64,000 bases of DNA, from positions 89,627,578 through 89,691,577 of the forward strand of contig OX375879.1 of the NCBI GenBank assembly GCA_947359465.1, given 5' to 3'. The stretch's first letter is position 1. Each line of letters opens with the position of its first letter. The notes beneath the pieces are model-generated. The model was not told where the DNA came from. It worked only from the letters and a program-made list of their open reading frames with translations, and searched no databases. Of the stretch, positions 53,161-64,000 are shown piece by piece. The DNA comes from Metellina segmentata (Eukaryota; Arthropoda; Arachnida; Araneae; Tetragnathidae). The position numbers and the translations under genes were made by a program.

Positions 53161-54440
53161 ACGACAAATGTGGAAGCTGTACACTTTTTTATGTTACAAT
53201 GGCGTCACTTAATTTTACTAACAGATTTGTTCAAAACTATGTGACTTGAGTGCCAAATCATGGAAGCCGAGGTATAAAACTATCATGATCCGGTGATATC
53301 CTTATTTACAGTGACAATACACAGTGTGTTTGTTCTTGGGATCAAAGAAACGGTTACGACTTCTGTGGTAATCACAATTTACTTCCGATTAGAACCTATG
53401 TAAATTTAGTTAGCATTATCCGATACAATTGTTTACTCATTGAACGCTTAACCTGATTACCTTATACACACAAAGTGAACCTACAGTCTTTAAAACTACA
53501 TAGTTCTTGAAACTCTATCTTAGAATAAATAAAAGATCGCATAAAATTTTGAATAGGAATTGAAAATTGAATATTTAATTTAAAATTGTATCTGAATTGA
53601 TATATTGGGATGGTTGATGATTAGAGATCCTGTTAAATTGCAGCAACATAAATCGTAAAAATGACGAATGAATCTACGTCGAATAGTTTTGCACTCATAG
53701 CTTTCTTATCAATATTTTTTTCACTTGTAGAACTTATTACACAAGGGATGCGATATTTTCGAATTTCATCATTGAGGGGAAAATGACAATACATTTAATA
53801 CGAAACTCATGACTATTTTTTCAAGGAATTAAATTTATTCTTGGAAATTGAATTTAGAAGTTCATAAAAGAACAGTACAGACAAAGCAAAGGTAATCCGT
53901 TACCATTTATCAAAAAACGGTAGATCGATTTGAGAACGCTTTTTAGAAAAGAAAATCAGCTTTTATCAAACTTTTAACAGGCAATAGAAGCAGCTCAAGA
54001 AGAACGATAAAATAACTTACCTTTTAGAACAAATAATTTAAATGTTTCATATCTTAGTTCGGAAATTTTCTAATAATAATTTTCAAGATTGGCAGAATTC
54101 AATTTAAAATTTCTCTTACGCTTATTTAAAATGCAATTTCAAGTAGAATCCTTATAGCACTTTTTTTCCAACTCAAAGATTTAGTTTCTCAATGGAAACC
54201 AGAACGTGTTCTGAATGAGAATGATGAGGTTGCTTGCTTTTTGAGTACTGCTTTTAAGATATCTTTTTCGTGTGAATTTAGTTCTTTGCAATTTATTGCA
54301 TCGCACGTGCGATATCAAAAAAGACGTAGCACTTACTAATTTTACTATTTTTAAAAAAAAGTATTAAAGAAAACCAGAAATGAATGGTTATAAAAATTTA
54401 TTTCCTGCAAGACAGTAAAGTAGCTTAAATAAGTTCCTAA
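53161..54440. other. No feature recognised
   Basis: About 1.3 kb of AT-rich unique DNA without frames or repeats of note. Confidence 0.5.
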
Positions 54441-54548
54441 TTACCTGATGTTGTCCTCGTATCTTTCCCCTCATGAATTGATCCCGGACCGTCGCCAATA
54501 ACCCGTTGTTTTGCTCCAATGGGATGTTAAATATCTACCTACTAAAGC
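54441..54548 (+). mobile_element. SINE-A, 3' fragment
   Basis: CCTGATGTTGTCCTCGTATC through CAATAACCCGTTGTTTTGCT and TTAAATATCTACCTACTA. Confidence 0.65.
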
Positions 54549-54565
54549 ACTTTGAAATCTCTTAA

Positions 54566-55854
54566 GGGGACTTGGCACCCAAAATCGTTCAAAATATCGA
54601 TTTTGGGATTTTAACTCCAAATTGTACTTTATATACTCAAGAATGTTTGTGCAAAGTTTCAAACCTGTACGAGAATTATCAGATAGCTATTTTTCGGTTT
54701 TACTAGCTCAACTATTTGCAGATTTGGCTCATTTCTACCTCTCACTTGACCCAGAATTAGTCAATCTCTGTAGACTTCAGAATTATATTCCAAGCCTTTA
54801 AATAAATACTCAATAAATTAACTAAAGACTATATTTAACTATAACTGTTTATTATTTGAACGTATTTATTTTGAATTGTTCTTTTGCTCTCTCATTGTTA
54901 CAAGTTTATTTCATTCATACCAAACAGTCTTTCTCAAGACTAAATTTTTGATAGTTTCTACTATGTTTGATAGTTTTTAATTTGAATAATTAAAACGTAG
55001 GTGTCATGAACTTGATATCCAGAGTCAACCAGAGTTGACAGCTACAGATGAGCTGATCGAGCCAACACTTGTAACTTGTTAATACATTTTACATGTTCAT
55101 CCATTAACATGTATTTGCATCTAAAATGACAAATTTGTAGTTTTTTAAGGAAATTTTTTTGTACATATTTTTTTACTTTTTACAGTGAAAGTGACATTTT
55201 TACTTTTGACCATTTAAGGACAAATTTTTTTTAAATTTTGTTTCAAAAGGTACTAAAGGACACATATGTGTTGTGGTAATCTGCAAAAAAAATAATGAAA
55301 CTTTTTATGAGTATTTGATAACTTTTTTACTTGTATAAAAACTTTAAATTGCTTTTTCTCAGTTTCAACTTTTTGCTTACTATGCCAAGGTAAAAATGCT
55401 AATGCTTTTCAAATACTATTCAATTCATATGGAATTTTTATGGCTGGCTTTTAAATGTATGTTGAAATGTATGTTGAATTGAAAAGAAAAATTTTTATTG
55501 CAATTTTATTTTGGAAAATCTTAAATTTTCAAATATTTCTTAGTTTTTTAGTCATGAATTTTTTAAGAAAAAGCTATTCAAGATATTAAAAATTCCATCC
55601 TTAAAAATATAGAAAAACATTTGACAAGTTTGCTTAAAAAATTGGAAACCAAAATATCAAATTTTAAAAGAAGAGTCGCATTTTAAAATATTAAAAAAAA
55701 ATTGAAATATTTTTTTAATTAAAAACATTGTGATAAAATTTTGACATTTTTCTTGCATGAAACATTAAGTTACACTTATAAAAGTAAATTAACACTCACA
55801 ATTTCATCAAATTTTATACATACGAGAAAATAGCCTTTTGGGCGCCGAGTCCCC
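54566..55854. mobile_element. TTAA-type DNA transposon, non-autonomous
   Basis: Perfect TTAA at both borders (54562-54565 and 55855-55858). The left end GGGGACTTGGCACCCAAAAT and, on the other strand, the right end GGGGACTCGGCGCCCAAAAG match at 17 of the first 19 bases. The 1.29-kb interior is very AT-rich with no open frame above about 60 codons. It shares the GGGGAC start and TTAA target with 46383-47833 and probably belongs to the same superfamily. Confidence 0.87.
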
Positions 55855-55964
55855 TTAACATGGTGATTTGCGCGATCACTTGAGCTGGATCCAATCATGG
55901 AATCGCAGCACTGACGTCATTATCAAAAAAAAACAATCAATTTCACTCGCGTATAACCCCAATT

Positions 55965-56042
55965 TCATTTTTGTCCTTGCTCAGATCGCCAATAACCCAT
56001 TGTGTTTCTCCAGTGCGACGTTAATTAAAATACTTAACTTTC
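55965..56042 (+). mobile_element. SINE-A tail fragment
   Basis: GATCGCCAATAACCCATTGT then CTCCAGTGCGACGTTAATTA. Short and truncated. Confidence 0.6.
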
Positions 56043-56445
56043 CCTGATCAGTTGGTTGAACGAACCAATTCACTCAACCTAAGGATATTGTCATGCGTAG
56101 GCACCTACACAACTATTTCCGTGAAACCTTAAGGACCTTCAAAGAACCTTAAACAATGCTGGCATGATGTACGTATGGCAATTATCAATGTGCTGTGTGT
56201 AGCTATTGCATCGTAAATATAAACTGTGTAGTAAAATATAGTAAATTCGGATATTTCAACCTTCCTAAAAGCCATACAATCCACGGGGTAGTAATAATTA
56301 TTAACCTCAGGTAATTATGACCTTAACTGAACGAGGGTATTTTCAGAATGAACAAACAAACCAAACATTTCGTGAAATCTTTACTGCTGCTATCTATCCA
56401 AAAAATGCTCCATCATTATACAAATCGGGGCTTTCTTGAAATGTA
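56043..56445. other. No feature recognised
   Basis: Unique-looking interval before the S2 array. Confidence 0.4.
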
Positions 56446-57265
56446 GTACATCGTCTTTTTTGCAAATTCTTGTAATGTAACCTAATTGGTGTCGACCAAT
56501 CAACTCTTAATTCGTAATTCATTCATTGGAATTTTTATTGGCGAAGTGCTGAAATCGCATTCGAAAAATAAGACAACTTGACATGAAGTTCAGAACGCGT
56601 TTTGGAATTGTTTGTAGTTTAACCTAATTAGTGTTGACGCATATCTGCAATCATAAACTAATTCGGTATTTATTTGGAATTGTTATTAGCAAAGTGATGA
56701 AATCATAATCGGGAAGAAAAAATGTCACTTTCGGAATATATTTTGACAATGTGTGGAGTTAAACCTATAATTCGTGTGCTGACGGATCTATTCATATACC
56801 AATTTGATTTTTATTGTGTGGAATTTATATTGGCGATGTACGAATTGAATTTAAAAAACTAGTTGTTGACACCACTTTCGGAATATATTTTGACAATGTG
56901 TGGAGTTAAACCTAATTAGTGTGCTGACGGATCTATTCATATACCAATTTGATTTTTATTGTGTGGAATTTATATTGGCAATGTACGAATTGAATTTAAA
57001 AAACTAGTCGTTGACACCACTTTCAGAATACATTTTGGCAATGTTTGGCGTGAAAAAACCTAATTTATGTGACCAATTTATTCTTTTAATTTTTATTGGC
57101 GACGTGCTGAAAATCGATTTAAAAAACTTGCCAAGTGACGCCTCGTTCAGAATACGTCCAGGAAAAACATATCGCCGCAGGAACACTAGCACCACTTAAA
57201 TTTAAGCATGGCAGAAAATGCCTCTTATATCTTGCAATGCGACGTGCTATTAACCCCAGCAATAT
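56446..57265 (+). repeat. S2 tandem array, 143-bp units
   Basis: Units containing GACAATGTGTGGAGTTAAAC, CTAATTAGTGTGCTGACGGA, GGAATTTATATTGGCGATGT and ACACCACTTTCGGAATATAT start near 56463, 56604, 56746, 56889 and 57032. Two neighbouring units (56746 and 56889) are almost identical and the outer ones more diverged. The array ends in a different block (GTCCAGGAAAAACATATCGC, GGAACACTAGCACCACTTAA, GCATGGCAGAAAATGCCTC) that also closes the 325-bp units farther right. Confidence 0.82.
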
Positions 57266-58186
57266 GCACAGGTATCTGCATACGTTCGGAGCACTGTTTT
57301 TTAAAATGCTATACAGAAGCAATTTAATATTATTTTTATAATTATTTGTGTTCAAAATTAATTTTGCACTATCAATAATTAAAATTAAAAAGAGAAATTT
57401 AACAAAAAATGAAATTTTGTGTGTAAATTTGAAGTTTTTTTTCAAAAGTTTGAAAAATGATACAGGGCATACAATTTAAATTAGTAGCAAAAAAAAAAAC
57501 ATGATCAGAGTAAACTTCATGATGTTATCTGTGCTTCCACTAGAGTTAGAAGTATATTTTAAAAAAATAAGGGTTTTATGACTCATCGAAAAAATGTTAA
57601 AGGATTTTTAACCATTTTGCAACATCGATATTCAAATGCAAGCTCATAAATAAGAAAAAATAAAGATATCAATATGATTCTAGTGCATGAACTAGTAAAC
57701 ACTATTTCGAATGTACATAAAAAAATTTATAAATATATATCAATAACTTTTTAGTTATCATTTCTGGAATTCGATGTTTATGCCTAAAATGAAATTCTGA
57801 GAAAAATGCTTGTAAGCAATATCCAAGAGAGTAAAGATATTGCGAAATTCTTCTAACAAATAAGTGAATATTATTAAACAACTGTAGTGGCCAATTTAAA
57901 GCAACACAATTATTATATATTTTAACTTACTATAACAGATAAAGGGTAGTAATTATGGTAAAAATAGAATATTCTTGATATTAGTTCCGGTTCCGGTATG
58001 CTACTTCCGACAAAACTTAACGATTTCGTTCAAATTTAAATTCACCTAACTTTTTTTCTATTAGTCGCACATTAAAAGATGAGACTGTTTTAGAAACACA
58101 AAAGTACAGGGAATATGTAAGTAGAATAAAAAAAAATTTCAAATTTTCGTCAAAATTGGCATTTTTAACGTATGTAGATACCTTAA
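57266..58186. other. No feature recognised
   Basis: AT-rich sequence separating the two S2 arrays. A 108-codon minus-strand frame at 57119-57445 is repeat plus AT-rich DNA. Confidence 0.45.
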
Positions 58187-59463
58187 CATAGAATTAGAAA
58201 AACAGATTGGATTATACAAATTGGAGAAACCTTGAAATGTAGTTCGTCGCCATTTTGCCAATGCTAGGCGTTTAAACTAATTGATGTTGATCAATCAACT
58301 ATCAAATACCAATTCGTAAGTTCTTCTTTTAAATTTTTATGGACGACATGCTGAAAACGGTATTTGAAAAACTTGCCAAGTGACATCTCGTTCAGAATAC
58401 GTGCAGGAAAAACATATAGCCTCAAGAACACTAGCATCACCTACATTTAAGCATGGCAGGAAATGCCTGTCGTATATTGCGATACGCTATTAATCTCAGC
58501 AACATGTCCATTAACAGAATTAGAAAAACAGATTGGATTATACAAATTGGGGTAACCTTGAAATGTAGTTCGTCGCCATTTTGCCAATGCTAGGCGTTTT
58601 AACTAATTGATGTTGACCAATCAACTATTAAATACCAATTCAGAAGGTTTTTTTTTCCTAATGGCGGGTTCATTTGACCTAAGTCATTGGCCACTACAAG
58701 GCCGGAAGTGATGGCCACTTGTGAAGGAGCACCCAGTGGGAGGACCATCATTGCCCCTAACAATTTATACTTCGTAATTTTGAACCATGTTCAGATGACG
58801 AAGCAACACCTGAGCTGGTATACGCTTACAAACATCCATGCCCGAACCCGGATTCGAACCGGGGACCTTCCTATCTAGAGGCTACCACCTTAACCACTAA
58901 ACCGATTGGTCGGCCCAATTCAGAAGTTATTCTTTTAAATTTTTATTGACAACGTGCTGAAAACGGTATTTGAAAAACTTGCCAAGTGACGTCTCGTTCA
59001 TGATACGTACAGGAAAAACATATCGCCTCAGGAGCACTAGCATCATCTACATTTAAGAAAATGCTTCTCATATATTGCGATGCGATACGCTATTAATCTC
59101 AGAAACATGTCCATTAACAGAATTAGAAAAACAGAATGGAATTATACAAATTGGGGTAACCTTGAAATGTAGTTCGTCGCCATTTTGCCAATGCTAGGCG
59201 TTTTAACTAATTGATGTGGACCAATCAACTACCAAATACCAATTCAGAAGTTAATCTTTTAAATTTTTATTGACAACGTGCTGAAAACGGTATTCGAAAA
59301 ACATGCCAAGTGACGCCTCGTTCAGGATACGTACAGAAAAAACATATCGCCTCAGGAGCACTAGCACCATCTACATTTAAGCATGGCAGAAAATGCCTCT
59401 CGTATATTGCGAAGCGATGCGCTATTAACCCCAGCAAAATGCCATTACCATAGAATTGGGAAA
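58187..59463 (+). repeat. S2 tandem array, 325-bp units
   Basis: Three units begin at GAAATGTAGTTCGTCGCCAT (58234, 58560, 59164). The first two starts are 326 bp apart; the second and third are 604 bp apart, which falls to 324 once the SINE and its target duplication (280 bp) are removed. Each unit is a 143-type block followed by the tail block with GGCAGAAAATGCCTCTCGTA and ATTAGAAAAACAGATTGGAT. A partial unit precedes the first. Confidence 0.88.
58635..58926 (-). mobile_element. Chimeric SINE-A with poly(A) tail and perfect 12-bp TSD
   Basis: CCAATTCAGAAG stands on both sides (58635-58646 and 58915-58926), a perfect target duplication; without the insert the S2 unit is continuous. On the minus strand the insert (58647-58914) starts GCCGACCAATCGGTTTAGTG with B box GGTTCGAATCC and runs through part of the SINE-A body. 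It then switches to unrelated sequence (AATGATGGTCCTCCCACTGG, GCCACTTGTGAAG...) and ends CCGCCATTAGGAAAAAAAAA. The normal SINE-A tail is absent. A 12-bp duplication and A-tail are the marks of LINE-driven target-primed reverse transcription. Confidence 0.9.
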
Positions 59464-60000
59464 ACAGAGTCACGTCCTGAAAGAGAAGCGGTGAGTAAGC
59501 ATCAAAAGTATAAAGAAAATCCTTATTGGAGCCATGTGTATATGATGGTGGAGACCTGATATGCAAACCAGACACGATCCCTATTTCCACCCATCGCCAC
59601 TCCACACCTGCAAGGTCTCAAGTTGACACGGGATGTTTTTTTAATCAAGCGAAAGGAATAAGCGAGAGGCCGTAAAAGAGTAGTGCCTGGAGACGGCATC
59701 AATCCCGCAGCCGTTTTTCGGACAATATTTTATCATCACTCCATGTTGTTACTTTTCCCCTTTTCCTCAAGGTAGTGCGGGGACCTCTCCCGTAGTAAAG
59801 AATCCAGTAATCAAGTCCCCCCAAGGACCGGGGGCTCGGTAATTCAATCAAGGGGTGCACTGCGGGATTCCCTCAACCCTTCACTTCAGGGGTGGAGCTG
59901 TGTCGGCTAGTTTTCTCTTCCTTCCAAGATGCATGTCCCCTTTCTCTTGCGGAAGGGGATCTCTTAAATATTGAAACCAGCTCGAGACGCGAATTCGACA
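59464..60000. other. Unique, moderately GC-rich; strong splice-donor-like site
   Basis: At 59491 GTGAGTAAG follows AAGCG, a near-ideal 5' splice site. Between 59560 and 59960 the sequence is more GC-rich than its surroundings (CCAAGGACCGGGGGCTCGG). I cannot support a complete exon. Confidence 0.35.
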
Positions 60001-60499
60001 TGTAACTTCGAGTTCACAATGAATTAAGTTGTTATGCCGGAAGGTATGAAGTGACTTTAAATTGGGTGTATTTTGGAAGAGTGTTTAAGGAACTATTTAT
60101 GGGATAAAAGAGCATTATCATAAATACATTTCTGAATATCTACAATGTGAAATATGATTTCATTAGAAGTTCGATGTATAATATATGCGTCACAGTTTCT
60201 TAATTCTGTGCTCAGATGACAAAATGTTATAAGTCACTTTTCGCAAAAAACTGAGTAGGTCCCATCCTGGAGTCTAGTTTATTAATGTTTAGAAAGTGGC
60301 AAAATGTCGTAAATCTTTTCTCTTTCAGTTTATGAGAAAACAAAGGTGGGAAATTGTAATAAGTCACAAACCACAGAACCACATGTTGAATCTTGAATCT
60401 TAAAATTGCTGTTACGAAAAATTATAAAGTTACATAACATTTTGCCATCTGAGCACATAATTGTTAATATTTATAAACAATTCGAAGAATTCAATGAGA
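60001..60499. other. No feature recognised
   Basis: AT-rich unique DNA. Confidence 0.4.
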
Positions 60500-60612
60500 T
60501 GAAATGGTGCAGAGTCGTTGCTCATGCTTTATACCTTAAGCACCTGAGTACCTTGGTGCAGCTTGACCAGATTTGGCCCTTGCGACATAAGAACCAACCA
60601 AACCACATGCCT
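60500..60612 (+). mobile_element. SINE-B tail fragment
   Basis: CTTGGTGCAGCTTGACCAGA, TTTGGCCCTTGCGACATAAG and AACCAACCAAACC match the SINE-B 3' end only. Confidence 0.65.
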
Positions 60613-61424
60613 TATTTAAATTCATTTACAGCTCAGATATACATATTTCATACCTCTACATTATCTATAATAAGTCAAACATATAAAACATAATTTCGTG
60701 TACTTCTTTCTGATCTCACTTTCTGGCTTCCAATAAAATGGGAAAATGCGCAAAGCTCAGGTTGTCAACATTATCTTCTGAAAGTCTACTTCAATTGTAT
60801 AACACACCAAAGGGATTCGGTATTTTTTAACTTCTTGGCCTGTTTCCCCGTTCACACATGTTTTATTTTCAGCACAGATTTTTATTTTCCAGGTTTCTCA
60901 CTGTCGTCTGTAATTAGATTGCTGGACAATTTCGTTAGAGTGCAAGTACTTCAGTAGGTTTAGCAATATTATACTGCTCTATGGCTCAAATGAAGCCTTT
61001 TAAAACTGAATGGCAGAATCCCGTAGCTGTTTAATTTACATTGCTTATTTCCGTTTGTTATCATTCCTCAATATACAAATATTGTCGATTTCTGGACCTT
61101 ATACATAGTGAAGTATTAGATTACTTGAAAACCCGTGCATAGCATCTGTGTTGAAATTTCTACTTGTATAAATTGATAGCACTGTCGTTTTCATAACTTA
61201 TATAAATTCGTTTATAGTCAATATAAGCATTGATATGCTCATTTCAAACGTGTTAATGGAATAAAATTAGTCGAAAACTATAAAACTGGATTCCATCTAC
61301 TTGGTGTTGGGGTTAATTCTTGTTTCCTATACAGTTGGTGGGGGGAAATCATATTTTAGTTATTACTATAAATTTCTGGATGTCCACCAATTACATTCAT
61401 TTACTTGAAATGCTATTCTACATA
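60613..61424. other. No feature recognised
   Basis: AT-rich unique DNA up to the third Tc1 copy. Confidence 0.45.
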
Positions 61425-61833
61425 CACTACACTACAATAATGAAACGGACGCCAGCGGATTTGCATAAAATCCGACTACTTGTTTGGGGGTGTTTTTCGT
61501 GGTATGACCTGGGACCTTTGCATGTTTTTCCAGATAAATTGAACGCCGACGCCTTCATGAACATTTTGGACAATCAGGTACTTCCTACGATCTGGCAATT
61601 TTATGGAATGGACGAATGTTTCTTGAAGGATGACAACGCTCCATGTCATATTGCAGCCTCTGTCAAGCAGTGGTATCAAGATATTGATGTAAAACGTCTT
61701 CCCTGGCCTGCTCAGAGTCCCGACCTAAACCCCATAGAACATTTGCGGGACGAGTTAGAGCGACGTTTACGAACCAGGGAACCACGTCCGAAATCTACAG
61801 CTTAGCTGGCGACATTCTTGCAGCAGGAAAGGA
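61425..61833 (+). mobile_element. Tc1-type deletion derivative, copy 3, 3' truncated
   Basis: Left border TA (61423-61424) and left end CACTACACTACAATAATGAA as in the other two copies. The element stops at about 61833 within the sequence after the transposase frame, so its right inverted repeat is missing. Confidence 0.8.
61440..61805 (+). pseudogene. Tc1 transposase, catalytic second half, open frame
   Basis: From the ATG at 61440 (MKRTPADLHKIRLLVWG) the frame runs 121 codons to a stop. It covers the part after the first catalytic Asp: LNADAFMNILDNQVLPTIWQ, then KDDNAPCH with the second Asp, 34 residues, and the Glu in SPDLNPIEHLRDELERRL. That is D34E spacing of the DD34E type. The paired HTH domain and the first Asp are absent, because the terminal repeat abuts the middle of the gene. 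This is the best preserved of the three copies, with no internal stop. It could not be catalytic alone. Confidence 0.85.
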
Positions 61834-63170
61834 GTTCTTTTTTAAATTGCTCTTAATCGTGTATAGGATACATACGGTTAGAATAATTTTTGACTTGTTG
61901 CATTTGAACTCTACCATGTTTTTATACATATAATCGTATTTGTTTAATTTATACCGTATTAATTATCATTTCCATAGTTGACAAGAGTATATTTGACCTC
62001 ACATTCTGTAATAATTGCGGATAATTCATGAAACAAAATATGTTGGGTTGAGAGAGAGAGAGAGAGAAAGAAGTTACTGCTAAGTTGAAATTATTAGTTT
62101 TAAACGATATCAAATGAGATGTAAGATAATGCAAATTGCTGCAACAAGTCAGAGAAACAGCAAGAGAAGTTCCGTTTTCCACTGTGCGATTTTTATAAAG
62201 AGTTTTTAAACTTTTCAAGAGGCATACTAATAATCAAAGGTTAATCACAGGAAGATAAGGCTATTTCTCTTTTCTGGACAAGCACCCAATCAAATGTCCC
62301 ACACATATGAGAAAGAGACAAGTTTATGAATGCGAGATAAAATGTAAATTTATTTGTCAATCAGAGATATCTCCGATAAGATCATTAGACCCTATAAACT
62401 ATTGTGACAAGTGCCGTTTTTATTTTTTATTTTATTTTTATACTCTAAAGCTGCCTGCCCGAGTCAGGTCTCACAGAGGAACCATTTCACAACCTGGTGC
62501 TGCCATCTAGGGATCCGAATTCGCAGTTTCCAGTTTCGAATCCAGCAATTCTTGAAGCACCAACCAATACTCTCAAACAGCACTTCTTTAAATCATGATC
62601 ACATTCACATTGCACAATTTATGTGATAGGAAATCTAAAGAAGTATCAAAATGCATTTTGAATTACAGCTAAAAGTTTTCGTTCTCTTGGTTCACACAAT
62701 ATTCTAATTAAAATTCCAATGATTTATTTAACCAGTTTTTTATTCAAAGTTCTTATCAACATCTATAATCGAAAACCAACTTATATTTCAAGTGTTACTG
62801 ACGTCTCTTATCTAATAGAACTTGTAAAGCGATAAAAAATTCAGTATAATGCTGTGTTTCAGCATTGTGCTGAAAAATATATTAATTCGAAAAAAACAGC
62901 TATTCTATTTTCCCGTCTTTTAATTCCTTTAATGTCAATTTAAGTATCCTGAACATAAAAAGAGATCAAAATAAAGGGGAACACCTTGAGAACTAAAATT
63001 TCAATAATGGTGGTTTTAAATTATAATCGACCCCAAATATGTCTGATAGGGAAAAATTTGATTCTAGAGCAAGCTTTTACGGACACCACTTTAACCTGTC
63101 TATTTAAATTGTATCCTCCCCCTCCCCCAGAAAAATAAATTAGAACTATTGGGTATTCAGAGGTAGGTGT
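61834..63170. other. No feature recognised
   Basis: AT-rich unique DNA with a (GA)n run at about 62051-62067. No repeat family or convincing frame. Confidence 0.5.
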
Positions 63171-63190
63171 AGCTAACTAGAACAGACTCC

Positions 63191-63226
63191 TATAAAAGAG
63201 CTAGAAGAAACCGTTGTTTTCACTTC
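63191..63226 (+). promoter_or_regulatory. TATA box with initiator-like sequence (weak)
   Basis: TATAAAAG (63191-63198) is preceded by a C/T-rich tract and followed about 27-30 bp later by TTCACTTC, which fits a loose arthropod initiator. A TATA box can occur by chance in AT-rich DNA, and no exon is seen in the remaining 770 bp. Confidence 0.2.
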
Positions 63227-64000
63227 TTTTTCCAATCTGTGGTTTGTATTTTAGCAGTATAACCGTTATGATTTTATTTCATCAAGATGACAAAAAAATG
63301 ACGCGCTTTTAAGACAGAAAAATATGAAAAAGACAGATTGTGCTAGTGTTAGTTAAAATGGATGAGATGAGAACGTGAAATTTTTGGAGTGAACTGTATA
63401 CCGCTCAGAGCAAAAAGTCATTGGATGACGAAAATAATTTTTTGCTGTTACACTGTTTAAAAAAAATTATTAGTTTTCAGGTTAAAAGATAAAAATGTTA
63501 AGTATTTTGATATGGTTATATATGTTTAAACATATTACGATATAACAATGTATTCTCATCATCATGAAAATAAGCATTTAGAGTCTCAGAAAAAAGTCAG
63601 TCAATGAAGTCCTACTGAGTCGACCGTTAGCTATGTAAGGTTTTAGCTAAGCAGTCCTTGAAATCAAATAATTCATCCACTTCTACACTAAACACTATCA
63701 TCAGTAACTACATCGATTATCATGTGATGGGGTCTCTAAGCATTCTTTGAGTCTGGCTGCATAGATTATAAAAAAAAATCTCCAGATTTAAAAAAATGAG
63801 TGTAAAAAAATTTACACATGAAGACATGCATAATATTATTATACAGACGATAGTTAAAGAAGTCAACTGATTCAAAGTCCTGCGAAAAATTTGATCCAGT
63901 GAGCTACAAAGTATATACATGCGTCATCGTTTTTGTGGACTGTAATAATACATCCAATAAAACTATAGTTGTGCAAGTAAACATTTATCAGAGTAAAATA
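63227..64000. other. No feature recognised
   Basis: AT-rich unique sequence to the end of the window. Confidence 0.45.

Noticed and set aside
53161..54440. Hidden gene in the AT-rich interval
   Set aside because: No open frame of note, no codon bias, no splice-site pair and no repeat boundary found.

Overview
The window reads as eukaryotic, intergenic or intronic DNA from an arthropod, most likely an arachnid and probably a spider. That call is inference. It rests on AT-rich DNA without compact genes, abundant tRNA-derived SINEs, mariner, Tc1, hAT and Helitron relics, and a transposase fragment of a type I know from spider gene sets. I recognise no intact cellular gene. The longest open frames are broken transposase pieces, and several have no ATG.

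Four families recur. SINE-A is a tRNA-headed SINE of about 330 bp; on its sense strand it starts GCCGACC, has a B-box-like GGTTCGAATCC and ends near ACGTTAATTAAAATTACC. SINE-A2 is a relative with a different head (TTCGAATCCAACCAAAGACC). SINE-B is a second tRNA-like SINE, with a tail ending TTGGCCAAATATGGCCCTTGCGCCATAAAACC. An unclassified repeat (satellite S2) appears as 143-bp and 325-bp tandem arrays and as scattered single units.

Layout. 560-2420: tandem repeat S1 broken up by SINE-A copies. 2813-3625: TIR element with a perfect 8-bp target duplication. 3.7-5.5 kb: SINE-B and SINE-A. About 6.5-6.8 and 7.8-9.5 kb: Helitron-type elements, the second apparently complete at both ends. 10.4-21.2 kb: a very dense SINE-A/A2 field that also holds a TA-flanked element (12323-13623), a Tc1 deletion derivative (18455-19012) and an inverted composite duplication (11107-11464 and 20640-21010). 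21.2-22.6 kb: a rearranged mariner inside a SINE-B-associated repeat. 22.6-31 kb: mostly unique DNA, two minus-strand Helitron ends, more SINEs, a TA MITE inside an S2 unit, and promoter-like sequence near 30.9 kb. 31.3-39 kb: SINEs, a second Tc1 derivative, promoter-like sequence near 34 kb, the second TA MITE and a minus-strand Helitron. 39.5-41.7 kb: a CpG-rich patch and a 220-bp tandem array. 41.7-46 kb: no feature seen. 46.4-47.8 and 54.6-55.9 kb: TTAA-flanked elements, the first carrying the transposase fragment. 48.8-49.9 kb: a CpG-rich patch, a possible first exon and a TTAA MITE. 51.1-52.7 kb: hAT pseudogene. 52.9-59.5 kb: S2 repeats, including a chimeric SINE with a perfect 12-bp target duplication. 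61.4 kb: third Tc1 derivative. The rest looks unique.

There is no pathway here. The value of the window is its record of nested insertions, several with readable target duplications, and a few promoter- or exon-like islands that may mark genes whose bodies lie elsewhere. SINE boundaries are good to roughly 10-20 bases; TIR-element boundaries are exact where a target duplication is quoted.
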